From assembly GCA_964467615.1 (NCBI GenBank), contig CAYXRK010000036.1, positions 1 through 31,493 on the forward strand: a DNA stretch of 31,493 nt, in the 5' to 3' direction. A program made the translations under genes and the position numbers. Numbering within the stretch: the first letter of the stretch is position 1; every line of letters begins with the position of its first letter. The stretch comes from CAYXRK01 sp964467615 (GTDB lineage: Bacteria > Hydrogenedentota > Hydrogenedentia > Hydrogenedentales > GCA-2746185). Under the pieces are notes generated by a model. That model made no database searches. It was not told where the DNA came from and was given only the letters and a program-made list of their open reading frames with translations. Of the stretch, positions 1-6,801 are shown piece after piece.

Positions 1-1
1 G

Positions 2-877
2 TCCAGCGCGGCGGCGGGCCGCGCGCTCGCGATCGACGGCATCAACGCCTGGGCCAAAGCAGCCGCCAAGGCGGGCGCCGTCGGGCTGATTGCCGTTTCG
101 CCGAGCGAGTCGATGGAATTGGCCGCCGTAAACGGCGCAGCCCCGTACCACCAAACACCGCTGCCGCTTCCGGCGCTCATCATCGCTATGCGGGACGAAG
201 CCGCCGTGAGCACCGCCGCCATTGCCGGCAAGCGCGCCTCGATCCTCATCAACGGCGACGACATCGCCGACGCCACCGCATTTAACGTCATCGGCAAAAT
301 CGCGCGCGGGCCGAAGTGGATCGTCGTCACAACCCCCTTCAGCGGTTGGTTCACCTGCGCCGGGGAGCGCGGCCCTGGCGTCGCGCTGTGGCTCGCGCTC
401 GCGCGTTGGGCCGCCGAATCCAAATCGCCGCACAGCTTTCTCTTCATCGCGAACTCGGGCCACGAACTTGACTATCTCGGCGCGCACCACGCGCTTGAAC
501 ACTACGCCCCGCCCGTCGCCGACGTCGCCTGCTGGATTCACCTCGGTGCGTCCATCGCCACGCGCGCGTGGGAGATTCGCGACGGTGTCTCGACCCCGCT
601 CGACGCGCCACAGACCACGGGCAACCTCGTTACCGTCCCCGCGCTCGAAGCGAACGTTCGCGCTGCATTTGCCGATGTGCCCTTCCTCGCGCCTCGCACC
701 GGCGGCCCCGTTGCAGGCGAGTTGCGCCATTTCATCGAGGCGGGCCATCCCGCGATGGGCTTCTTCGGCGGCCACCACTTCTTTCACACGCGCCGCGACT
801 TGCCAAAGACCACCGCGCCCGAATTCCTCGAACCCGTCGCGCTCGCCCTCTCGAAACTCATCGAATCGGTAGAGTAA
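2..877 (+). CDS. PA-domain / M28 peptidase-like protein, 5' end cut by window
   Basis: The reading frame is open from base 2, so the true start lies left of the window; 291 residues are visible. The first ~80 residues look like a protease-associated (PA) domain (AGAVGLIAV, LPLPALII, then a GKRASILING strand). The rest follows the M28 zinc-aminopeptidase layout: NVIGKI, a WIVVTTP strand, GVALWLALAR, FLFIANSGHELDYLGAHHALE and a C-terminal HHFFHTRRD segment. In active M28 enzymes the second strand ends in HxD and a conserved Asp and a Glu pair follow; here the strand reads TTPFSG and the Glu pair is GHEL. Metal binding is therefore probably weakened or lost. By family it would be a hydrolase of peptides, probably exported, but the N-terminus and any signal peptide are outside the window. 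It could be a non-catalytic relative. Confidence 0.75.
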   Translation, partial: SSAAAGRALAIDGINAWAKAAAKAGAVGLIAVSPSESMELAAVNGAAPYHQTPLPLPALIIAMRDEAAVSTAAIAGKRASILINGDDIADATAFNVIGKIARGPKWIVVTTPFSGWFTCAGERGPGVALWLALARWAAESKSPHSFLFIANSGHELDYLGAHHALEHYAPPVADVACWIHLGASIATRAWEIRDGVSTPLDAPQTTGNLVTVPALEANVRAAFADVPFLAPRTGGPVAGELRHFIEAGHPAMGFFGGHHFFHTRRDLPKTTAPEFLEPVALALSKLIESVE

Positions 878-980
878 CCGTCGGCCTATTTCCAAAGTTC
901 TTTTGTACTATTATCCGTCAGGATATTGTTCTCCTGCGAAGATTTTTGCGCCATGCATGATCTGAACATCCCGCGCGGTA

Positions 981-1033
981 GGCCCCTCACCCGTTCGCCC
1001 TGAGGGTGTCGAAGGGTGGACGGGTGAGGGGCC
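981..1033. repeat. REP-like inverted repeat between genes
   Basis: A perfect 13-bp inverted repeat (GGCCCCTCACCCG at 981-993, its complement at 1021-1033) encloses a core containing TTCGCCCTGAG and TGTCGAAGGG. From memory, this core resembles a REP-type repeat dispersed in many bacterial genomes. It lies between the peptidase-like gene and the RNA methyltransferase gene. There is no T-run after the stem, so a rho-independent terminator is less likely than a REP element, although the stem could still protect or attenuate transcripts. Confidence 0.7.
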
Positions 1034-1113
1034 GTCGACACTCCTTATAGCCTTGATTTGGTTGCGGCTGCGCCGCGCTGTGTTCTTTCGTGGTTATTCA
1101 CTAACATATCCAT

Positions 1114-1668
1114 ATGAGCCAACTCGAACCTCATTACGCCGGCGTTGACGCGCTGGCCCACGCGCCCCTGCCGCGCAACCCCGTCCACATCGTGCTGGAC
1201 AACCTCCGCAGCGCGTATAACATCGGCTCGATCTTCCGCACCGCCGATGCCGCCGCCGTCGAACACATCCACCTCACCGGGATGTCGGCCCACCCGCCGC
1301 ACGTCAAACTCGAGAAGACCGCCCTCGGCGCGTTCGACTACGTCCCCTGGACGTACCACGAACGCACGCGCGACGCCCTCGAACGCCTCGCCGGCGACGG
1401 CATCCCCCGCGTCGCCATCGAGGTGACCGACCGCGCAATTCCGCTACACGAATTCGATTGGCCGCGTCCCGTCGCCATCATGTTCGGAAACGAAGTCACC
1501 GGAATCCACCCGCGCAACCTCGCCCGCTGCGAGGCCGTCGTGAAGGTCCCCATGTCGGGCTACAAGAACAGCATGAACGTCGCCACCGCTGCTGGCGTCG
1601 TCCTCTACCACATCCTCCACCGCTGGAACGCACTCGCCCAGCAGCCGGTACGACCGTTGAATGCGTAG
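1114..1668 (+). CDS. TrmH/SpoU-family RNA 2'-O-ribose methyltransferase
   Basis: This 184-residue protein is a SPOUT-class, S-adenosylmethionine-dependent RNA methyltransferase. All three SpoU motifs are present: motif 1 NLRSAYNIGSIFRTADA (residues ~29-45), motif 2 with MFGNEVTGIHP (~125-135), and motif 3 VKVPMSGYKNSMNVATAAGV (~144-163). Motif 1 holds the Asn and Arg used in RNA binding and catalysis; motifs 2 and 3 form the trefoil-knot cofactor pocket. At 184 residues it is a bare catalytic domain without an N-terminal RNA-binding extension, the size of TrmL-like or small TrmH-like enzymes. The target (tRNA or rRNA) cannot be told from sequence alone. The ATG at 1114 has no clear Shine-Dalgarno and sits in an AT-rich stretch. 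The SRPBCC gene follows 53 bp downstream and could be cotranscribed. Confidence 0.92.
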   Translation: MSQLEPHYAGVDALAHAPLPRNPVHIVLDNLRSAYNIGSIFRTADAAAVEHIHLTGMSAHPPHVKLEKTALGAFDYVPWTYHERTRDALERLAGDGIPRVAIEVTDRAIPLHEFDWPRPVAIMFGNEVTGIHPRNLARCEAVVKVPMSGYKNSMNVATAAGVVLYHILHRWNALAQQPVRPLNA

Positions 1669-1721
1669 CAAAGGCGGAATACAATCCACTCCGGTTCGCA
1701 ACACATCCGGCGGGAAATGAC

Positions 1722-2171
1722 ATGCGTAACAAATACACGATCGAGATCGCCGCGCCGATACAGCGCGTCTTCCAATGCATCTTCGAGCCACAGGCCGTGA
1801 TGCAGTGGCTGACCCATGTCGCGGAATACGAACTCCTGGACGAATCCAAGGATAAAGTCGGCACGCGCGTGCGTCAGGTATGGGACGACAACGGTCAGCG
1901 CACGGAACTCAACGGCGAGATCACGGCCTATTCCCCGCATACGCGGCTCGGCATCAAGCTTGCCGGCGCCAGGTTCAAAGTCGCGGTCGATTACGTTCTC
2001 AAGGACCTCGGCGGCCGTACCGAGCTTACCCAGGAAACCCATCTCCAATATCAAGGACTGCTACGAATCATCGACTTGGGCGCGGGCCGGCTACTTCGCA
2101 AGTCCTACGCCGAAGAATTGAAGCGAAATTTCGCCCGCCTAACCGAACTCTGCCAATCTAAAAGCCGCTGA
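1722..2171 (+). CDS. SRPBCC (START/Bet v 1-like) family protein
   Basis: A 149-residue protein whose N-terminus (KYTIEIAAPIQRVFQCIFEP) is the typical first strand and helix of SRPBCC polyketide-cyclase/CoxG-like proteins. Strands such as VGTRVRQVWDD, TELNGEITAYSP and FKVAVDYVLKDLGGRTELTQET follow, then a long C-terminal helix (RKSYAEELKRNFARLTEL). The fold forms a cavity for a hydrophobic ligand; the ligand here is unknown. The frame is open upstream, but the ATG at 1722 starts exactly at the conserved first strand, and upstream codons overlap the methyltransferase and look like noncoding translation. No signal peptide is visible, so it is probably cytoplasmic. Confidence 0.82.
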   Translation: MRNKYTIEIAAPIQRVFQCIFEPQAVMQWLTHVAEYELLDESKDKVGTRVRQVWDDNGQRTELNGEITAYSPHTRLGIKLAGARFKVAVDYVLKDLGGRTELTQETHLQYQGLLRIIDLGAGRLLRKSYAEELKRNFARLTELCQSKSR

Positions 2172-2200
2172 CAAGGACCGCAATTCGTGGCGTGGGCGAT

Positions 2201-2223
2201 GCTCCGCTGGCCCTACGCGGAGC
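2201..2223. other. Small GC hairpin after the SRPBCC gene
   Basis: GCTCCGC (2201-2207) pairs with GCGGAGC (2217-2223) around a 9-nt loop, 30 bp after the SRPBCC stop codon. No T-run follows, so it is at best a weak or rho-assisted terminator or mRNA-stability hairpin. Confidence 0.35.
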
Positions 2224-2334
2224 GAGTCGGTCACGCCCGCCCGAAGCGTCTATGTGATATTCTGGGCCAAGTTTTTTCTCGATTGCCAGATCAGCCTGAA
2301 TCGATTGTCGTCCGTGGACTGACAAGGCCTGACT

Positions 2335-5300
2335 ATGAAATTGCGGTGTGTTGCGCCCAGCGTTCCCACGCGCCGCGTTTGGATCGGGCAGGCACTTCAG
2401 CGTGGCACAGCTTTTTCGCCTGCACGATCGGGGACGTTCGCACTCCTCCTGCTCGCCACCCTGCTGTTCGCCGCCGGCCCCGCGCACGCCGTCTCGGGCT
2501 TCGAGGACCCTGAAGCGCTGAATACAAACGCCGCCTCGGATTCGGGAGACGACAGCGGCCCTCAAGTCACCACCGACGGATTGGGCCACTGGGTCGCCGT
2601 GTGGCACTCCTACGATACCCTCGGAGGGACGATCGGCGCGGATGCGGACATTTTGGTGTCGCGCTCGGTAGACAACGGCGCTACGTGGACGCCGCCCGCC
2701 GCGCTCAACACCAACGCATCCTCTGATTCCGGAGACGACTTCGAACCTCAAGTGACCACGGACCGCCTGGGCCGCTGGGTCGCCGTCTGGTGGACCAACG
2801 ATTCCCTCGGGGGCGCGATTGGCACGGACAAGGACATTCTGGTTTCGCGCTCGACGAACAACGGCGCAACCTGGACTGCGCCTTCCCCGCTCAACACCAA
2901 CGCCGCCCTCGATTCCCGCGGCGACTACAATCCTCAAGTCACAACGAACGGCTTGGGCAACTGGGTCGCGGCATGGTCCTCGGAGGATTCCTTGGGGGGG
3001 ACCATCGGCCTCGACTTCGACATTTTGGTTTCGCGCTCGACGAACAACGGGGTCGCATGGACCGCGCCCGCCCCGCTCAACACCAACGCCGCCCCGGACT
3101 CCGAGTTCGACGCTAATCCGCAAGTGACCACCGACGGCCTAGGCCGCTGGGTCGCCGTGTGGCACTCCACCAACACGCTCGGAGGTCCCTTCACCACGGA
3201 CTTGGACGTCTTGGTCTCGCGCTCCACGAACAACGGCGCCACCTGGACTGCTCCCGCCGCGCTCAACACCAACGCCGCCTCGGACAACGGGGACGACTAT
3301 TTTCCGCAAGTGACCACCGACGGCTCAGGCAAATGGGTCGCCGTCTGGATTTCCACCAACACGCTAGGAGGAACGATAGGCACGGACGAAGACATATTAG
3401 TCTCACGGTCGACGAACTTCGGGGCCACGTGGACGGCCCCTGCGCCTCTCAATACAAACGCCGCCACCGATTCGGGGAGTGACGTCTATCCGCAAGTGAC
3501 GACCGACGCCGCCGGCAACTGGGTCGCAGCGTGGACGTCCGACGATACCCTCGGCGGATCCATCGGCGCGGACGGCGACGCACTGATTTCGCGCTCAACG
3601 AATAACGGCCTCACGTGGACTGCTCCCGCCGCGCTCAACACGAACGCCGCGTTCGATTCAGGACTCGACCTCCAACCTCAACTGACGACCGATGGCGCGG
3701 GAAACTGGGTCGCTGTCTGGCACTCCGACGACACCCTCGGCGGGACGATAGGCGCGGACTACGATATCTTGTTCGCTGTAAGCAATGACGTTGGTCCTCC
3801 GCGCGTAGTGTCGGTGCTTCGCGCAAATCCAAGCCCTACCAATTCGGCCAGCGTGGGTTTCACCGTTACGTTCTCCGAGGACGTAACGGGCGTCGGTATC
3901 GGCGACTTCACCCTCACAGTCTTCGGCGTATCCGGCGCGTCAATCGCATCCATCTCCGCGGACACGGGAAGCGTCCGCACCGTGACCGTCAATACCGGTT
4001 CCGGAAGCGGGACGATTTGGCTCAACGTCAGCGACGACGACTCGATCACCGACGCCGACGGCGACAAACTCGGCAATACCGGAGCGAACAACGGCAACTT
4101 CAACGCAGGCGAAGTCTACTCCATCGATAAAGCGCCACCGACCATTTCCGTCGGCGCGCCGTCTGCGGGCCTGACCACCACAGGCCCCGTAACCTACACC
4201 GTGACCTATACCGGCGCTACCGCCGTGACGCTCGCCAACGCCGCCGTGACGCTAATCTCCACCGGGACCGCTTCCGGCGCGCTCAATGTCTCGGGCGCGG
4301 GGACGGCCGCGCGCACGGTAACGATTTCGGGCATCACCGGCGACGGCACGCTGCGGATAAGCATTGCCCCGGGAACGGCTTCGGACGTCGCCGGAAACCC
4401 TGCCCCGTCCGCCGGACCTAGCGCTATCTTTACGGTAGACAACGCTCAGCCCGGCATAACGCTCTCGAGCGCCGCGCCCGATCCGACGAACGCAGCCATC
4501 CCGGTCACCGTCGCGCTAAGTGAACCGAGCACGGACTTTCACCTTTCCGACGTCAGCGTGACCAATGGCGCGGCCGGCGGCTTCGCGGGGAGTGGCACGA
4601 CGTACAGCTTCACGATCACGCCCGCGGGTCTCGGATTGGTGACGGCGCAAGTCGCCGCGGGCAAATTTTCGGACGCATTGGGTAACGTCAATACGGCGTC
4701 GAACGTGCTCAGCCGGACCTACAACAACACCTCGCCCGCGATCATTCTGACCAGCGCCGCGCAAGAGTCCACAAACTCGGCGATCTCCGTCACGGCGACA
4801 TTGAGCGCGGCGAGCACGGACTTCGACGCCACCGATGTCACGCCGACAAACGCCTCGGTGAGCGCATTTGCCGGCGGCGGCGCCAGCTACACCTTCACGC
4901 TGACGCCCTCCGCCAACGGCGTGTTCTCCGCACTCGTGAATGCGGGTATGTTCACCGACGCGGTGACGAACCTCAACACCGCATCGAATGTCCTCAGCCG
5001 CATCTATGATGCCGTTGCGCCGACGATAGTCCTGTCCAGCGCCGCGCCGGATCCAGTGAACACGGCGATCGTCGTGACGGCAACATTGAGCGAGTCGAGC
5101 GCGGACTTCGATGCGGGCGACATCACGCCAACCAACGCCGCAGTCAGCGGAGTTGCAGGCGGCGGCGCATCGTACACCTTCACGTTGACACCCTCGGCGC
5201 AAGGCGTGTTCTCCGCGCAAGTGAGCGCCGCCCAGTTCACCGACGCGGCGACGAACCCGAACACCGCGTCGAACACGCTGGGCCGCACATACATCAACAC

Positions 5301-6213
5301 GTCACCGGCCATCACGCTGACCACCACGGCGTCCGACCCGGTGAACGCGCCGATCTCCGTCACCGCGGCGTTAAGCGCGGCGAGTACGGACTTCGACGCC
5401 GACGACATCACGCCGACGAACGCGTTAGTATCCGCGTTCACCGGTCTCGGCGCGTCATACAGTTTTACGCTCGCGCCCTTGTCGCAAGGCGTATTCTCGG
5501 CGCTCGTGGACGCGGGCGTGTGTACCGACGCAGCGACCAACGCGAACACCGCGTCCAACCTGCTCAGCCGCACCTTCGATTTTGTCGGGCCGCTGGTCAC
5601 GGTCGATCCGTTGACGACCAGCAACAACCGCCCGCCCTTGAGCGGCACCGTCGACGACCCCGCCGCCGCGGTTTCCGTCACCGTAAATAGTCAAACCGCC
5701 CCCGCCACGAACAACGGCGACGGCACGTGGACGCTGGCCGGCAACACGCTCGCCGCGCTCGAGGACGGGACGTATAACGTGTCGGTCACAGCCACCGATC
5801 CTGCGACGAATATTGGTTTCGAGTTCACGTCGAACGAACTCACGATTATTCTAAATATCACCGTCATGCCGCCGGGCCTCAAACGAGAGGGCGATATCGT
5901 CGAGCTGACCGCGCCCATCGGCTCTGGTTACCAGTGGCAAAAAGACAACACGAACATAGCGGACGATCCGCCCCGCGTCACCGGCGCAACAACCCAGACC
6001 CTGCGCTTCGACACCGTCCTCGAATCCGATTCCGGAAGTTACACAATCGAATACGACAACGGAGCAAAGGCCCTCGTCCAAAGCCCGCCCTTCGCCCTCG
6101 CCGTCCTTCCGCCCCCCGCCCCGCCCGGCATGCCCGCCACCGGTGCCGCCGGCTTCGTCACGCTGTCGGCTCTAATCCTCACCGCGTACGTCCTCAAGCT
6201 GCGGAAACGCTAA
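2335..6213 (+). CDS. Secreted seven-repeat Asp-box propeller / Ig-like repeat protein with C-terminal sorting tail
   Basis: A 1292-residue exported protein. Residues 1-52 form a signal peptide with a long basic n-region, the core LLLLATLLFAA and a likely cleavage after AHA. Residues ~61-495 are seven tandem 62-residue units, each with LNTNA, PQ(V/L)TTD/N and WVA; six have an Asp-box (BNR) motif such as STNNGATW or SVDNGATW. This predicts a seven-bladed propeller like the sialidase superfamily. The sialidase catalytic set was not recognised, so binding is more likely than hydrolysis. Two Ig-like domains follow (~484-702), then four exact 95-residue Ig-like units (~706-1085; VTATLSAASTDFDA, TPTNA, SYTFTL, NTASNVLSRTY), two more Ig-like domains, and a tail PGMPATGAAG, hydrophobic stretch, LRKR. 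The weak AAGG upstream of the ATG supports this start. It is probably a surface-displayed adhesin or binding protein. Confidence 0.85.
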   Translation: MKLRCVAPSVPTRRVWIGQALQRGTAFSPARSGTFALLLLATLLFAAGPAHAVSGFEDPEALNTNAASDSGDDSGPQVTTDGLGHWVAVWHSYDTLGGTIGADADILVSRSVDNGATWTPPAALNTNASSDSGDDFEPQVTTDRLGRWVAVWWTNDSLGGAIGTDKDILVSRSTNNGATWTAPSPLNTNAALDSRGDYNPQVTTNGLGNWVAAWSSEDSLGGTIGLDFDILVSRSTNNGVAWTAPAPLNTNAAPDSEFDANPQVTTDGLGRWVAVWHSTNTLGGPFTTDLDVLVSRSTNNGATWTAPAALNTNAASDNGDDYFPQVTTDGSGKWVAVWISTNTLGGTIGTDEDILVSRSTNFGATWTAPAPLNTNAATDSGSDVYPQVTTDAAGNWVAAWTSDDTLGGSIGADGDALISRSTNNGLTWTAPAALNTNAAFDSGLDLQPQLTTDGAGNWVAVWHSDDTLGGTIGADYDILFAVSNDVGPPRVVSVLRANPSPTNSASVGFTVTFSEDVTGVGIGDFTLTVFGVSGASIASISADTGSVRTVTVNTGSGSGTIWLNVSDDDSITDADGDKLGNTGANNGNFNAGEVYSIDKAPPTISVGAPSAGLTTTGPVTYTVTYTGATAVTLANAAVTLISTGTASGALNVSGAGTAARTVTISGITGDGTLRISIAPGTASDVAGNPAPSAGPSAIFTVDNAQPGITLSSAAPDPTNAAIPVTVALSEPSTDFHLSDVSVTNGAAGGFAGSGTTYSFTITPAGLGLVTAQVAAGKFSDALGNVNTASNVLSRTYNNTSPAIILTSAAQESTNSAISVTATLSAASTDFDATDVTPTNASVSAFAGGGASYTFTLTPSANGVFSALVNAGMFTDAVTNLNTASNVLSRIYDAVAPTIVLSSAAPDPVNTAIVVTATLSESSADFDAGDITPTNAAVSGVAGGGASYTFTLTPSAQGVFSAQVSAAQFTDAATNPNTASNTLGRTYINTSPAITLTTTASDPVNAPISVTAALSAASTDFDADDITPTNALVSAFTGLGASYSFTLAPLSQGVFSALVDAGVCTDAATNANTASNLLSRTFDFVGPLVTVDPLTTSNNRPPLSGTVDDPAAAVSVTVNSQTAPATNNGDGTWTLAGNTLAALEDGTYNVSVTATDPATNIGFEFTSNELTIILNITVMPPGLKREGDIVELTAPIGSGYQWQKDNTNIADDPPRVTGATTQTLRFDTVLESDSGSYTIEYDNGAKALVQSPPFALAVLPPPAPPGMPATGAAGFVTLSALILTAYVLKLRKR
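2515..3816 (+). repeat. Seven tandem 186-bp coding repeats (62 residues each)
   Basis: The Leu codon of the LNTNA motif recurs at 2518, 2704, 2890, 3076, 3262, 3448 and 3634, exactly 186 bp apart with no indel in any copy. Each unit encodes one predicted propeller blade. The seventh unit diverges at its end: its Asp-box position reads SNDVGPPR and lacks the TW pair. Confidence 0.95.
4450..5589 (+). repeat. Four tandem 285-bp coding repeats (95-residue Ig-like domains)
   Basis: The conserved first-strand Ile codon recurs at 4456, 4741, 5026 and 5311, exactly 285 bp apart. Each unit carries a DPxN-like opening, STDF, a central SYTFTL or SYSFTL strand and an NTASN..L.RT/RI(Y/F) ending. They resemble the bacterial Ig-like domains of large adhesins. 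Confidence 0.92.
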
Positions 6214-6381
6214 CAGCCCGTGGCAAAAGTCGTCTTTCCATAAGACTAAACCAGTTACCTTCGTTCGCTCATGTAGGCCCTCGAAGTATTACCCAATTGC
6301 GTCATTGCGGGTTTCACACGGCTATCCGCCGGGATTCGAGGAAAAACGCCGCAAATGCCTGCCCTCGTGAAAGCGGGGGTC

Positions 6382-6401
6382 ATTCCCGCGAAGGCGGGAA
6401 T
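6382..6401. repeat. REP-like hairpin (ATTCCCGC-GAAG-GCGGGAAT)
   Basis: A perfect 8-bp stem with a GAAG loop, preceded by GTGAAAGCGGGGGTC and followed by CCAG. From memory, this matches the consensus of a small palindromic repeat found dispersed in many bacterial genomes (dRS3-like in Neisseria). It is in intergenic DNA. Translated in one frame it gives the artefactual peptide VIPAKAGIQ. Confidence 0.8.
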
Positions 6402-6561
6402 CCAGACGGTTGTTCTCGCCCTCGCTTTCACACAAATTCCCTCACAAATTCAGCTACGTTCTTACCAAGGAGCGCGCCGTCCGGCATGGCCCGTGTATGC
6501 GGCAATCTCGACTTTCGCCGCGGGCTGTTCGCCGTTGCTCGCGCCGACAACAATAAAGGTA

Positions 6562-6590
6562 TTGACAAACTTGGAACTTGCGACTATCTT
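6562..6590 (+). promoter_or_regulatory. Candidate sigma-70 promoter for the 6802 gene
   Basis: A perfect -35 box TTGACA (6562-6567), a 17-bp spacer and a -10 box TATCTT (6585-6590) predict transcription from about 6597. The leader before the start codon would be about 200 nt. Confidence 0.6.
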
Positions 6591-6801
6591 TTGCGAGATT
6601 CAACGAGAGAAATGGCCGATTCCCCGAACTGGTTTCGTTGGGCTGGGCTGAAACCTATTCTCGGAAACCGGTTAAATCTCATCGATGCCGAGGCTGCGGG
6701 CGAACTACTTCGGTCTGTGAAGCACGTGGGCGGAACAGCGCGGCCGCGTTGTTCGGGAAGTTCAACAGATGCTTGGCATCACAATGGGAGAAGTGAGGAC
6801 T

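Larger units (their letters stand above)
6214..6801. other. 588-bp intergenic region with REP-like hairpin, promoter and long leader
   Basis: No convincing gene lies here. The first half holds a REP-like hairpin near 6382-6401. The second half has a good sigma-70-type promoter near 6562-6590, followed by about 200 nt of untranslated leader before the chosen start of the next gene. The leader is GC-rich and may fold, but I recognise no known riboswitch class in it. Confidence 0.6.

Noticed and set aside
2158..3123. 321-codon antisense open frame across the propeller repeats
   Set aside because: Its internal repetition mirrors the sense-strand 186-bp repeats; the sense product has a signal peptide and Asp boxes.
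2515..3816. Regular 186-bp repeats as a CRISPR array or satellite
   Set aside because: The unit is far longer than CRISPR repeats, there are no unique spacers, and the period is an exact multiple of three with a conserved encoded motif.
2335..6213. Calling the propeller protein a sialidase
   Set aside because: Asp boxes alone are shared by many non-enzymatic propellers; the catalytic arginine triad and other sialidase residues were not recognised.
6355..6651. 98-codon open frame beginning MPALVKAGVIPAKAGIQ
   Set aside because: The opening peptide is the usual artefact of translating the ATTCCCGCGAAGGCGGGAAT repeat. The rest spans a promoter and leader with no family resemblance.
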